From the NCBI GenBank assembly GCA_035561515.1, contig DATMXP010000016.1, positions 1 to 64,000 of the forward strand: a DNA stretch of 64,000 nt. Direction: 5' to 3'. The stretch comes from Terriglobales bacterium (GTDB lineage: Bacteria; Acidobacteriota; Terriglobia; Terriglobales; Acidobacteriaceae). Every line of letters starts with the position of its first letter. Position 1 is the first letter of the stretch. The position numbers and the translations under genes were made by a program. The notes under the pieces are model-generated. The model ran no database searches, was not told the origin of the DNA, and saw nothing but the letters and a program-made list of their open reading frames with translations. Below, one piece after another: positions 24,077 to 32,750 of this stretch.

Positions 24077-26110
24077 ATGAGTACCCATACAACTACGCCG
24101 CCTCCGGCGGTGAGGAAGCACACTCCCTACGTTCCCCCGACGATGCAGATGAGCGAATTCACCATTCGGGCCATCCTGCTCGGTCTTGTCATGACGGTCA
24201 TTCTTGGCGCCGCCAACATGTATCTCGGATTGCGCGCCGGCATGACCATCGCCGCCACTTATCCTGCCGCCGTCATCGCGATGGCGTTCCTGCGCCTGAT
24301 GAAAGGCTCCATCCTGGAAGAGAACATGGCGCGTACCGTGGGCTCCATCGGCGAGTCCGTTGCGGCCGGCGCGGTATTTACCATCCCCGCTTTCGTTCTT
24401 GCAGGTGTGTGGCCTGAGTTCGACGTCGCCCACGGCTACTGGAAATCGGTGGCCCTGATGGCCGTCGGTGGAACGCTTGGCATTCTGTTCGTCACCCTCC
24501 TCCGCCGGGTCATGGTTGAGGATCCGGAGCTTCCTTATCCCGAGTCGGTTGCAGCATCCGAGATTCATAAGGCCGGTCAACAGGGCAGCAAGGCCGCGAA
24601 GATCCTGTTCGCCAACATGGGGATCGGCGCCCTGGTCTACTTCCTCGGCACAATCCGTCTGTTCAGCGCCAGCCGTGAGTTTGTATTTCACCTTGGACAA
24701 TTGGGCGTGAGCGCCCTGAAACTGTCCCGCGCACCGGGTTCGCCGACACTGCAGACCGGCGCCATGACCACGTTCTCCGCACCGGCAATCAGCCCTGCTT
24801 ACCTCGGCGTCGGTTACATCATCGGGCCGCGCCTCGGTGCACTTAACTTTGCCGGTGGCGTGTTCGCCTGGGGTCTTCTGGTTCCGCTCCTTTCGTACTT
24901 CCTCGGCCCGCAGCTTGCGACTTTCATGCCGGCTGGCGCAGGCGAAGAGAGTTGGGCAGCATCGGCCGGAGCCATCTGGTTCCACATCGTCCGCCCCATT
25001 GCTGTGGGCGGCATGTTGGTAGGAGCAAGCTTCACCCTCTTCCGGATGCGCAAGAGCCTCGGCCTCGGCATGAAACGCGCCATCGCCGACCTGAAAAAGT
25101 CCGCTGCCGGACACAGCGCGGCGGACCGTACCGAGCGCGACCTGAATGCGAAGGTCGTATTCGGCGGACTCGGCGTGGTCTTCCTTTGCATGATCGCCCT
25201 TTACATGTTCTTCACCGGTGTGATCGGTGCGGCGACTGTGGCGGCGATCGTGATGATCATCCTCGGATTCTTCTTCGCCGCCGTGTCCGGCAATCTCGTC
25301 GGCATGATCGGTTCCTCGAACAATCCAATCTCCGGCCTGACGCTTTGCACATTGATCGTCGCGGCGTTGCTGATGGTGGCCATGGGCCTTCGCGGTCCAT
25401 CGGGTATTGCGGCGGTGCTGGGTGTCGCGGCTGTGGTTTGCGTCTCTTCGGCGGTGGCTGGCGAAATGCTTCAGGACCTCAAGGTCGGACACATTCTTGG
25501 CGGCACGCCAGCTCGCATGCAGATTGGCGACCTGCTCGGAATCGCCGTCAGCAGCCTTGTGCTGTTCTTCCCGTTGATGATTCTCCACAAGGCCTACACC
25601 TTCGGAAGCGCGCAACTCTCCGCTCCGCAGGCCGGCTTAATGGCGTCGCTCTCACAAGGTATCGTGGGCGGCAACATGGCATGGCCGTTGGTGATTGTCG
25701 GTATCCTGATGGGCTTCGGCCTTATCCTGGTGGAAGTGCGCAGCCCGATGTTGTTCTCGGTCGGCATGTATCTGCCGCTCGAAACGACATTCGCAATCTT
25801 CGTCGGTGGCATCTTCCGCTGGATCACCGACAAGCTGCGCAACCGCGCGAACCTCAACGACGCACAGAAGGCGCGCGTTGAAAACGCAGGCGTGCTCACG
25901 GCATCCGGTCTCATCGCCGGCGAGGCACTCTGCGGAATCGTGGTCGCAATCTTCGTGGTAATCGGGAAACCGTTGCCGCATATCTTCGACCGCGCTCCGG
26001 ACATCGCGGCCGTGATCATGCTGGCTTTGATCGCCCTTTTGATGATCCGTCTGCCGCTGGCCAACGCCGGTTCGCCCGACGAGCCTGCTCCGCCGACGGC
26101 GATCATGTAA
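24077..26110 (+). CDS. OPT-family oligopeptide / metal-complex transporter
   Basis: A 677-residue inner-membrane protein with about sixteen hydrophobic helices. The N-terminal ILGAANMYLGLRAGMTIAATYPAAV and the SVAASEIHKAG segment after LPYPE are hallmarks of the bacterial OPT family. The long loop near residues 330-355 is basic and cytoplasmic. OPT carriers move oligopeptides or metal chelates; the substrate cannot be inferred. An AGAGGA site precedes the ATG. It is monocistronic with its own terminator. Confidence 0.93.
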   Translation: MSTHTTTPPPAVRKHTPYVPPTMQMSEFTIRAILLGLVMTVILGAANMYLGLRAGMTIAATYPAAVIAMAFLRLMKGSILEENMARTVGSIGESVAAGAVFTIPAFVLAGVWPEFDVAHGYWKSVALMAVGGTLGILFVTLLRRVMVEDPELPYPESVAASEIHKAGQQGSKAAKILFANMGIGALVYFLGTIRLFSASREFVFHLGQLGVSALKLSRAPGSPTLQTGAMTTFSAPAISPAYLGVGYIIGPRLGALNFAGGVFAWGLLVPLLSYFLGPQLATFMPAGAGEESWAASAGAIWFHIVRPIAVGGMLVGASFTLFRMRKSLGLGMKRAIADLKKSAAGHSAADRTERDLNAKVVFGGLGVVFLCMIALYMFFTGVIGAATVAAIVMIILGFFFAAVSGNLVGMIGSSNNPISGLTLCTLIVAALLMVAMGLRGPSGIAAVLGVAAVVCVSSAVAGEMLQDLKVGHILGGTPARMQIGDLLGIAVSSLVLFFPLMILHKAYTFGSAQLSAPQAGLMASLSQGIVGGNMAWPLVIVGILMGFGLILVEVRSPMLFSVGMYLPLETTFAIFVGGIFRWITDKLRNRANLNDAQKARVENAGVLTASGLIAGEALCGIVVAIFVVIGKPLPHIFDRAPDIAAVIMLALIALLMIRLPLANAGSPDEPAPPTAIM

Positions 26111-26127
26111 TCCTGTTGTTCTTCCCT

Positions 26128-26159
26128 AAGCCGGTCGTTCGCGACCGGCTTTCCTTTTT
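26128..26159 (+). terminator. Intrinsic terminator of the OPT gene
   Basis: A 10-bp stem AAGCCGGTCG / CGACCGGCTT followed by TTCCTTTTT. Confidence 0.9.
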
Positions 26160-26193
26160 GCCTGTGCCGCTCCATGTGATACAAAAATCTTTC

Positions 26194-26997
26194 ATGCCTC
26201 GCGCACTTACCCCGGAACAACGCCGTGCGATTGCTGCTCGCGTGAACTACTACCGCGACTTGGGAATTTACGATTTCTACCGTCGCGCCGGGGAAGAAGT
26301 CCCCGAGCCTACGCCGGAGCAAATGGCGCACATCGAGCAATCGATGGGGCTCGAGATGGACCAGCGCAATTCCGAGCAAGAGGAGTTTGATCGCGAAATG
26401 GCCAAAGCCGTAGTGGAACACTCGGATCCTGTCACGGCGTTGCGCGTCATTCGCGAAGACATCGGCGAATGTACTCGTTGCAAACTGCACGCCCAGGGAC
26501 GCAAGCAGATCGTCTTCGGCGTCGGGAATCCCACGGCCGACCTGATGTTTGTCGGCGAAGGTCCGGGAGCAGACGAAGACGAGCAGGGCGAACCTTTCGT
26601 AGGACGCGCAGGCCAACTGCTGAACAAAATGATCGAGGCGATGGGCCTGCAGCGCGAGCAGGTTTACATCGCCAACGTGGTGAAGTGCCGTCCGCCCGGA
26701 AACCGCACGCCGGAGCGAGACGAAACCGAAACCTGCTCGCCGTTCCTGTTCCGCCAGATCGACGTGATCAAGCCCAAGGCGATCGTGGCCCTCGGTGCGG
26801 TAGCTGCGAAGAGCCTGCTCGGGCTCAACGACACGATGGCCAATATGCGTGGGCACTGGTACGACTATCGTGGCACCCAGTTACGTGTGACGTATCATCC
26901 GGCGTACCTGTTACGCGATCCGCGGCAGAAGGGCGAAGCCTGGAAGGACTTGCAGGAAGTAATGAAGTATCTGGGTCTCGGAGTTCCCAAGAAGTAG
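26194..26997 (+). CDS. Uracil-DNA glycosylase, family 4 type
   Basis: Removes uracil from DNA in base excision repair. The 267-residue protein has a variable N-terminal 85 residues, then the family 4 core. Motif A is [23 protein letters not shown], the middle motif is [13 protein letters not shown], and motif B is [11 protein letters not shown]. Cysteines in [14 protein letters not shown] and ETCSPF fit the 4Fe-4S cluster of this family. The start is the ATG at 26194. It is the first gene of a five-gene run to 30140. Confidence 0.92.
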   Translation: MPRALTPEQRRAIAARVNYYRDLGIYDFYRRAGEEVPEPTPEQMAHIEQSMGLEMDQRNSEQEEFDREMAKAVVEHSDPVTALRVIREDIGECTRCKLHAQGRKQIVFGVGNPTADLMFVGEGPGADEDEQGEPFVGRAGQLLNKMIEAMGLQREQVYIANVVKCRPPGNRTPERDETETCSPFLFRQIDVIKPKAIVALGAVAAKSLLGLNDTMANMRGHWYDYRGTQLRVTYHPAYLLRDPRQKGEAWKDLQEVMKYLGLGVPKK

Positions 26998-27050
26998 CCA
27001 CAGTTCGCGTCACGGATGACGCAGCGCAACCTCCTGTACAATCGCCAACG

Positions 27051-27812
27051 ATGAGGGTTCGCGCGAAAGCTTCCATAGCGGCAGTTCTCATTCTGCTGAT
27101 CACGCCGCTCCTCTTCTGCGAACCTGTCTCGCAGCTCAAACCCACGGGTTACGTCAACGACTTTGCCCATGTGCTTGACGCCGGTACCGTCACAAAGATC
27201 AATAACCTCGCCCTGGAAGTCGACCGCAAAGCTAACGCGCAGATCGCATTGGTAACGGTGAACACCGTTGATGGCCAAGACATAGAGAGCTATGCGGTCG
27301 AACTGTTCCAGAGCTGGGGCGTTGGAACGAAGAAGACCGATCGCGGCGTGCTGATTCTTTATGCCATCAAGGACCGTCGCGCCCGGATCGAAGTAGGCTA
27401 CGGATTGGAGCCAATCCTCCCCGACGGCAAAGTCGGCGGCTTCCAGCGCGAAGCCATACCGCTGATGCAGCAGGGCCGTTATAGCGATGCGCTGTTGCTC
27501 GTCACCAGCAGAGTCGCCGGCGTCATTGCGCAAGACGCTGGAGTGCAACTCACCGGAGCGCTGCCCGTTCCGGCCCGCGCCAATGACTCAGACCAGATCT
27601 CGGTCGGTGGCGTAATCCTTATCATCATCCTGATCCTGTTCGCGTTGTTCACGCCATTCGGACGCACGCTGCTTTACCTGTTTCTTTTTTCTGCACTCAG
27701 CGGACGAGGTGGAGGCGGCGGATTCGGGGGATTCGGTGGTGGAGGCGGCGGTGGCTTTGGTGGATTTGGCGGTGGCCGTTCCGGCGGTGGAGGCGCAAGC
27801 AGTAGCTGGTAA
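27051..27812 (+). CDS. Exported TPM-domain protein (YgcG family)
   Basis: A 253-residue protein with a signal peptide (about residues 1-23), a TPM domain (GYVNDFAHVLDAGTVTKI to VAGVIAQDAG), one membrane helix (about residues 187-215) and a Gly-rich tail ending SGGGGASSSW. Bacterial members are usually found with LemA, as here two genes downstream. TPM domains have been linked to phosphatase activity in plants and to photosystem repair, but the bacterial role is undefined. The start is the ATG at 27051. Confidence 0.88.
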   Translation: MRVRAKASIAAVLILLITPLLFCEPVSQLKPTGYVNDFAHVLDAGTVTKINNLALEVDRKANAQIALVTVNTVDGQDIESYAVELFQSWGVGTKKTDRGVLILYAIKDRRARIEVGYGLEPILPDGKVGGFQREAIPLMQQGRYSDALLLVTSRVAGVIAQDAGVQLTGALPVPARANDSDQISVGGVILIIILILFALFTPFGRTLLYLFLFSALSGRGGGGGFGGFGGGGGGGFGGFGGGRSGGGGASSSW

Positions 27813-27827
27813 GAATCGAGGACGCTT

Positions 27828-28565
27828 ATGGATCCTGAAAAGAAGATTAAAGAATTCGTCGACCGAGCCCGACAAACGGCCGAGGCAAATCTCGAATGCA
27901 TCATTCTCTACGGTTCTGCCGCAACCGGTGAATATGACCACGAGTTCTCAGACCTGAACATCTTCTGCGTCCTTCGCGACGTGTCGTTTTCCGCATTGCA
28001 GTCGTTCGCCCCGGTGGCAAAGTGGTGGGCCAAGCAGCATCAGCCTGCTCCTCTTGTCATGTCGCGCGCGGAACTGGAGCGCAGCGCTGACGTCTTCACC
28101 ATTGAATTACTCGACATGCAGCATCATCACCGGTTGCTGTACGGGAACGACGTTCTGCAAGGGCTGCATGTTCCGATGAACCTGCACCGCGTCCAGGTGG
28201 AATACGAGTTACGTGAAAAACTGGTGCTATTGCGGAAGGAATTGGTCCTGGCCTCGGACAAAGACAAATCTCTATGGGAGTTGCTGCTGCGTTCCGTCCC
28301 TTCGTTTGTCACGCTGTTCCGCCATGCAGCGCTCGCCCTGGGACAGCCGGAACCTAGCGGCAAGCGCGGTTCGGTCGAAGCGCTTTCGAAGCTGGTTGAT
28401 TTCGACGTATCGGCGGTACTGGAGGTACTCGATGTCCGCGAGCACCGTACCGACCGCGGCAAGGTTAAGGTGGCGGGCCTGGCGCAACGCTACCTCGCTG
28501 CCATCGAGCAGGTAACCGCGGCAGTTGATAAAGCTATGGAGTCGGGTACACTGGGCCGTTCATAA
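27828..28565 (+). CDS. Nucleotidyltransferase-fold protein with altered metal site
   Basis: A 245-residue protein with the pol-beta-like nucleotidyltransferase motif YGSAATGEYDHEFSDLN (residues 28-44). The first acidic residue D42 is kept, but the second, normally aspartate in SDxD, is N44, so catalysis may be lost or changed. The rest is helical and not recognised. It lies 15 bp after the TPM gene and 24 bp before lemA. The context suggests an accessory protein of the envelope-stress cluster, but nothing firmer. Confidence 0.75.
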   Translation: MDPEKKIKEFVDRARQTAEANLECIILYGSAATGEYDHEFSDLNIFCVLRDVSFSALQSFAPVAKWWAKQHQPAPLVMSRAELERSADVFTIELLDMQHHHRLLYGNDVLQGLHVPMNLHRVQVEYELREKLVLLRKELVLASDKDKSLWELLLRSVPSFVTLFRHAALALGQPEPSGKRGSVEALSKLVDFDVSAVLEVLDVREHRTDRGKVKVAGLAQRYLAAIEQVTAAVDKAMESGTLGRS

Positions 28566-28589
28566 TACGCGAGTTTCTCAGGAGATCAC

Positions 28590-29207
28590 ATGCGTAAGGG
28601 CATCATTGCCATTGTCATTATCGTTGTCGTTCTACTGGTCCTGTTCGGCCAGTACGTTGGCGTTCGTAACACGCTCGTCACGAAGAACGAGGCCGTCAAG
28701 GCTGCCTGGTCGCAAGTCGATATCGTGCTTCAGCGCCGGGCCGATCTGATTCCCAACCTGGTCGAGACCGTGAAAGGGTTCGCGCAGCAGGAGCAGAAAG
28801 TGTTCGGCGACATAGCGGCGGCTCGGTCGAGACTGTTGTCGGCGGGCACGCCACAGGAGCGCATTGCGGCCAACCAACAACTTGATGGCGCCCTCGGGCG
28901 ACTGCTGGTCGTGGTCGAGAACTACCCGCAACTCAGGTCGAATGAGAATTTCCTCCGCCTGCAGGACGAACTGGCGGGCACCGAGAACCGGATTGCCGTC
29001 GAGCGTAAGCGTTACAACGACACGCTTCAGGACTACAACACGTACGTGCAGAGGTTCCCGAACAATATCTATGCCGGGTTTGCCGGATTCAAGATCAACG
29101 ACGCATACTTTGCCGCCTCGGAAGGGTCGCGGCAGACTCCTAAAGTTGATTTTGGAACGGGAAACACGACTCCTCAATCAACACCGCAGCCCGCACCAGC
29201 GCGGTAA
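28590..29207 (+). CDS. lemA: LemA family protein
   Basis: A 205-residue protein with one N-terminal membrane helix (about residues 4-24) and a long helical bundle. The family signature is RNTLVTKNEAVKAAWSQVDIVLQRRADLIPNLVETVKGFA, and the later ENYPQLRSNENFLRLQDELAGTENRIAVERKRYN is also typical. LemA proteins are membrane-bound scaffolds with no established enzymatic activity. The tail is Pro/Ala-rich. It is in a run with the TPM gene and sppA, a known association. Confidence 0.94.
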   Translation: MRKGIIAIVIIVVVLLVLFGQYVGVRNTLVTKNEAVKAAWSQVDIVLQRRADLIPNLVETVKGFAQQEQKVFGDIAAARSRLLSAGTPQERIAANQQLDGALGRLLVVVENYPQLRSNENFLRLQDELAGTENRIAVERKRYNDTLQDYNTYVQRFPNNIYAGFAGFKINDAYFAASEGSRQTPKVDFGTGNTTPQSTPQPAPAR

Positions 29208-29228
29208 CCACGCTGGAGACGGAAATCT

Positions 29229-30140
29229 ATGAGTGACGGACGCCGCACTTTTCTCTGGGTTGTGATTGGCGGGGGCGCATTTTTTGTATTCCTTCTCGCC
29301 ATCTTCTCGCTCGTTTACTACACGGTTCGTAACCAGACGCGCACGGAGGTGGTTCGTGCCGGCAGCGGTGGCAAAATCGCTGTCGTCGATCTTGAGGGCG
29401 TGATCATCACGCCAAAACAGACGGTAAAGCAGCTCAAGAAGTTCGCCGACGACAGTTCGGTGAAGGCCATCATTCTGCACGTGAACTCGCCGGGCGGAGG
29501 AGTAGCGGCCTCCGAGGAGATTTACCGCGAGGTCCGGCGCATCCGGGACGACAAGAAGAAAGAGATTGTCGCCTCGATCGAGACGGTCGGAGCGAGTGGC
29601 GCCTACTACATCGCAGCAGGTACGAAAAAGATCTATGCCAACAATGGGTCGATCGTGGGCTCTATCGGCGTGATCATGGAATGGGTGAATTATCAGGACC
29701 TGCTGAAGTGGGCCAAGATGAAGAACGTGGTCATCAAGACCGGTGAGTTCAAGGACACCGGCAATCCTGCCCGCGAGTTGACCCCGGCCGAACAGCAATA
29801 CCTCCAGGGACTTGCCCAGAACATGCTTGGGCAGTTCATCAGTTCCGTTGCCGACGGCCGCAAAATGAAGCAGGAAGACATCAAGGCCATCGCCGACGGC
29901 AAAGTCTGGACCGGCGAAGAAGCCAAGAACCTGAAACTGGTGGACGAAATCGGCGATTTTGAAGCGGTCGTGCAGGCTACGGCAAAGGATGTTGGGATCA
30001 AAGGAGATCCTACTCTGGTCCGTGCCGAGAAGGAGAAACGAAACCTGATGGATCTCCTGTTCGGGGATGTTTCGGAGATTTGGCCCGATCCGGGCAAACT
30101 GCTCCAGCAGCACCCCGGTTTTTACTATCTCTGGAAGTAA
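29229..30140 (+). CDS. sppA: Signal peptide peptidase SppA, short form
   Basis: A 303-residue membrane serine protease that degrades cleaved signal peptides. One N-terminal helix (about residues 9-31) anchors it. The fold shows the LHVNSPGGG segment, the nucleophile motif VGASGAYYIAAG, and the catalytic lysine in TGEFKDTGNPARELT. The length is typical of the single-domain (half-size) SppA of Gram-positives and Acidobacteria rather than the E. coli tandem form. It is the last gene of the run that starts at the UDG. Confidence 0.93.
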   Translation: MSDGRRTFLWVVIGGGAFFVFLLAIFSLVYYTVRNQTRTEVVRAGSGGKIAVVDLEGVIITPKQTVKQLKKFADDSSVKAIILHVNSPGGGVAASEEIYREVRRIRDDKKKEIVASIETVGASGAYYIAAGTKKIYANNGSIVGSIGVIMEWVNYQDLLKWAKMKNVVIKTGEFKDTGNPARELTPAEQQYLQGLAQNMLGQFISSVADGRKMKQEDIKAIADGKVWTGEEAKNLKLVDEIGDFEAVVQATAKDVGIKGDPTLVRAEKEKRNLMDLLFGDVSEIWPDPGKLLQQHPGFYYLWK

Positions 30141-30258
30141 ACGAAAAAATTTGTCCCGCAGCAGGGGATCAGGTATAACTATCTGAGAAATCAGCCCCTT
30201 AGCTTGGGCCCAAGGTACAGACAGCGCCACTGTCAACTTTGAAGCGCGAGAGAGCGAA

Positions 30259-30579
30259 ATGACCAAGGCCGATCTGATCGAAGAAGTATCGCGGCTAGCC
30301 GACTTGACTCGGAAAGACAGCGAAACCATTGTCGAGACGATATTTGAGAGTATCGTCAACTCCTTACGTGCAGGGGACAAGATCGAGATCCGCGGCTTTG
30401 GCAGCTTCCGCACGCGCCAGCGCAAGCCTCGCGTGGGACGCAATCCCAAGACGGGCGACCGAGTGGATGTTCCCGCCAAGAAAATTCCGTTCTTCAAGCC
30501 CAGCAAAGAACTTAAGGACGTGGTGAACACCGGCGAGATTACGCCGGAAGCCGCGGCGGCGAACGGCGACGGAATCTAA
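30259..30579 (+). CDS. HU/IHF family DNA-bending protein
   Basis: A 106-residue nucleoid protein. The opening MTKADLIEEVS, the GDKIEIRGFGSF segment and the DNA-arm signature RVGRNPKTGDRVDVPAKKIPFFKPSKELK are those of IHF-alpha / HU. The C-terminal 12 residues are an extra Ala-rich tail. Whether it acts as HU or IHF cannot be told. It is preceded by about 118 bp after sppA and closed by a terminator, so it is probably a separate unit. Confidence 0.93.
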   Translation: MTKADLIEEVSRLADLTRKDSETIVETIFESIVNSLRAGDKIEIRGFGSFRTRQRKPRVGRNPKTGDRVDVPAKKIPFFKPSKELKDVVNTGEITPEAAAANGDGI

Positions 30580-30600
30580 AGAACTCGTAAGTAGACAGGG

Positions 30601-30630
30601 ACGCGGGCCGTGCGCCCGCGTTTCGCTTTT
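30601..30630 (+). terminator. Intrinsic terminator of the HU/IHF gene
   Basis: Stem ACGCGGGC (30601-30608) / GCCCGCGT (30614-30621) followed by TTCGCTTTT. Confidence 0.85.
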
Positions 30631-30638
30631 CTAATCAA

Positions 30639-31325
30639 TCAGCAGCCAGTAGTAACGAATTCGGCCACCTGCTTTACGAGTTTTCCCGGCTCAGCTCGCG
30701 ACGAAAGAAACAATCGTCTCTGGGAAACGTTGTAGTGATCGCTCATGTCGATATAGAGATCAAGTTTCCCGTCCCCATCCAGATCGCCTGCCCAGATCAG
30801 CCGCCAATCGGGTTCGTTGGCGCCGTTCGGGACCGTGAACAGTTCTTGGCGCTCCGCTCCATGGATGAGCACAGCGGCCGACCCATCGGTGATCTGCTTC
30901 TCTTTCGACTTAGGATTCGTAACTTCGATGCGGTAGTCGGTGCCGTTCAGAGAGACTGGCTCGACACTGCCATTCGCGAGTGACACATCCATTCTGGACG
31001 TAATGACTTTTTGGGTCAGCAGGTCGTCCAAACCTCGGACAAGGAAAAGCGGCACGTTGTAAGTTGTCGCGGTGAAGATTCGGCCGGTGGTCTGGCCTTC
31101 GTCGTCAACCATCTCGTCACGACTGGATTCGACGCGGACTACCACCCTTTGCCAGAAGTGACCTCCCGGGTTGGCGTAAAGACCAAGCCAGAGTTCGCCA
31201 TCTTCCACGTGAATCGACTCGACGTCGGCCCCGTGAAACTCACCGGGTTCGATCACAGCAATTTCGCTCGTAAAGGACACGGAAGCGAAGAGCAGGGTCC
31301 AGGCGAAGACAAGGAGTCGTCGCAT
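30639..31325 (-). CDS. Exported protein of unknown function with a calcium-loop-like repeat
   Basis: A 228-residue protein with a signal peptide (residues 1-18). The only recognisable element is the acidic loop DLDGDGKLDLYID near residue 193, which matches FG-GAP or dockerin-type calcium loops. The rest is beta-rich. It is convergent with the HU gene. I do not recognise a family. Confidence 0.7.
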   Translation of the reverse strand: MRRLLVFAWTLLFASVSFTSEIAVIEPGEFHGADVESIHVEDGELWLGLYANPGGHFWQRVVVRVESSRDEMVDDEGQTTGRIFTATTYNVPLFLVRGLDDLLTQKVITSRMDVSLANGSVEPVSLNGTDYRIEVTNPKSKEKQITDGSAAVLIHGAERQELFTVPNGANEPDWRLIWAGDLDGDGKLDLYIDMSDHYNVSQRRLFLSSRAEPGKLVKQVAEFVTTGC

Positions 31326-31358
31326 GCGGAGAGTTTAGTCCAGAGTAGCTGAAATAAC

Positions 31359-32255
31359 TCAGCGAATTCCGATGGCGGCCATCATGCGGCCCGTATAGCC
31401 GTGCTCAGCCCGATGCGAGAACAGCAGGTCGGTGCGGCACGATGCGCACAGGTCGCTGATCCAGATGTTCTTTTCCGGCACTCCGGCATCAAGCAGTTGC
31501 CGGCGATTGGCCTCGATCAGGTCGAGGTGCGCCTTCATGGCCGGAGCGCCATGCCCCGGAGCCCGCTGGTTGAGGAACAGCAGCGGGTACTTGATGTGCA
31601 AAGCGTTGGAGTCGAACACTTCCTCGAACAGAGCGTCGGAATACGCGAACTGCGCCGAGAACTTGTCGCGGAAACTTTCGTCGACTTCGTAGCAGCAGCG
31701 GTGGATGCCGGGACCAATGGCCGCTGATATGTCCTTCGGCTGCGAGCCAAACTTCAGATGCATCTCCCCGACACCCTTCTCGACGATGCGCGCCAGGGTC
31801 CCGCGCCATCCGGCGTGGAAGGCACCCACAGCCTTCTTCTTTTTGTCGGCGAGCAGCACGGGGATGCAGTCGGCCGTTCGGACCGTCAGCACCACTCCAC
31901 GCAAGTCCGTAATCACGCCGTCGCCAACCAGCGGTTCTTTGGGAACCTGCTGGACATGGTGAATCACAGCGGAATGCACCTGCCGGGTCGTGACCAGCGG
32001 CCACGTGTCACGGCCCTTGATGGCGTTGATGGCACGCAAGAAGATGCGCCGGTTTTCCTGAACGTTCGCGCGGGTGTCGGCTTCGGTGATGCCGAGGTTG
32101 AGCGACTCGCCGCCGTAGGCGTCCGAGACTCCACCGTTGCGGGTACTGAACCCGTGTACCACGAACTCCAATTGCTTGAGGTTCTCTGCCTGGAGTACCT
32201 CCGGGCGCGGAGCCCTTACGCGGACCGGCTTAATCTTGGTAACCTGTTGACCCAC
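31359..32255 (-). CDS. pgeF: Peptidoglycan editing factor PgeF (laccase-domain purine nucleoside phosphorylase)
   Basis: A 298-residue cytoplasmic member of the YfiH / polyphenol-oxidase family. The zinc-site residues lie in TRQVHSAVIHHV, RTADCIPVLLAD, and GAFHAGWRGT, with GPGIHRCCYEV after. E. coli PgeF prevents misincorporation at the peptidoglycan stem; homologues also act as adenosine / inosine phosphorylases. The segment KYPLLFLNQRAPG leads into the family's C-terminal LIEANRRQLLDAGV. The start at 32255 is a TTG or GTG-like codon; a later start is possible. Confidence 0.92.
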   Translation of the reverse strand: MGQQVTKIKPVRVRAPRPEVLQAENLKQLEFVVHGFSTRNGGVSDAYGGESLNLGITEADTRANVQENRRIFLRAINAIKGRDTWPLVTTRQVHSAVIHHVQQVPKEPLVGDGVITDLRGVVLTVRTADCIPVLLADKKKKAVGAFHAGWRGTLARIVEKGVGEMHLKFGSQPKDISAAIGPGIHRCCYEVDESFRDKFSAQFAYSDALFEEVFDSNALHIKYPLLFLNQRAPGHGAPAMKAHLDLIEANRRQLLDAGVPEKNIWISDLCASCRTDLLFSHRAEHGYTGRMMAAIGIR

Positions 32256-32323
32256 AAGTCGATTGTAACAATCACCTATTGATTGCCGCCTGAGTCGGGC
32301 CTCAGATACACTGGTTGGTTGCT

Positions 32324-32677
32324 ATGTTTGCAGAATTCACGGTAAAAGACCGCTGGTCGGGCGAAGATGTTCATTGCGCCTATCAAGCACTCATTGTGGC
32401 TGTGGCTACCCGCCACGCCGATGCCATCGACGTGAAGTTTCTTGCCAATGGGCGTTCCGTTTGGATCGCCCTGCCTCACCCGGCCTGGGTGGAATATAAC
32501 CGCCAAACCGGCAAGGTGATCACCGATCCCCTCGCGGTCGAAATCGCCGGTCATTTCCTGAAAACAGCGATTGAGTCAGGCGAAGGCGGTCGTGAGATGT
32601 ACAGCTTGACCGTAAAGGAAACCCTCGAGCATCTGGAGGCTGTGCGCCAGGCTTACGACGCCCGCGTACCGGCCTAG
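32324..32677 (+). CDS. Small conserved protein of unknown function
   Basis: A 117-residue soluble protein, ATG at 32324. The composition is ordinary for a cytosolic alpha/beta protein. No motif is recognised; histidines are scattered ([16 protein letters not shown]). It is divergent from pgeF and 73 bp before the PEP carboxykinase, so it may share the promoter region of pgeF. Confidence 0.65.
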   Translation: MFAEFTVKDRWSGEDVHCAYQALIVAVATRHADAIDVKFLANGRSVWIALPHPAWVEYNRQTGKVITDPLAVEIAGHFLKTAIESGEGGREMYSLTVKETLEHLEAVRQAYDARVPA

Positions 32678-32750
32678 TTTTTGTTCGGCCCCGCATCTAA
32701 GTCACGGTCCCTTGAGCGTGGCTTTTTGTTTTTTTACCAAGGATGCCCTT

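Noticed and set aside
24044..25615. A 523-codon open frame on the minus strand opposite the OPT transporter
   Set aside because: The translation is low-complexity and rich in His, Arg, Glu and Ala, typical of the antisense of a G+C-rich membrane-protein gene. The plus-strand OPT gene explains the sequence fully.
29178..30530. A 450-codon minus-strand frame across sppA and the HU gene
   Set aside because: It runs through two well-supported plus-strand genes, and its product has no recognisable domain.
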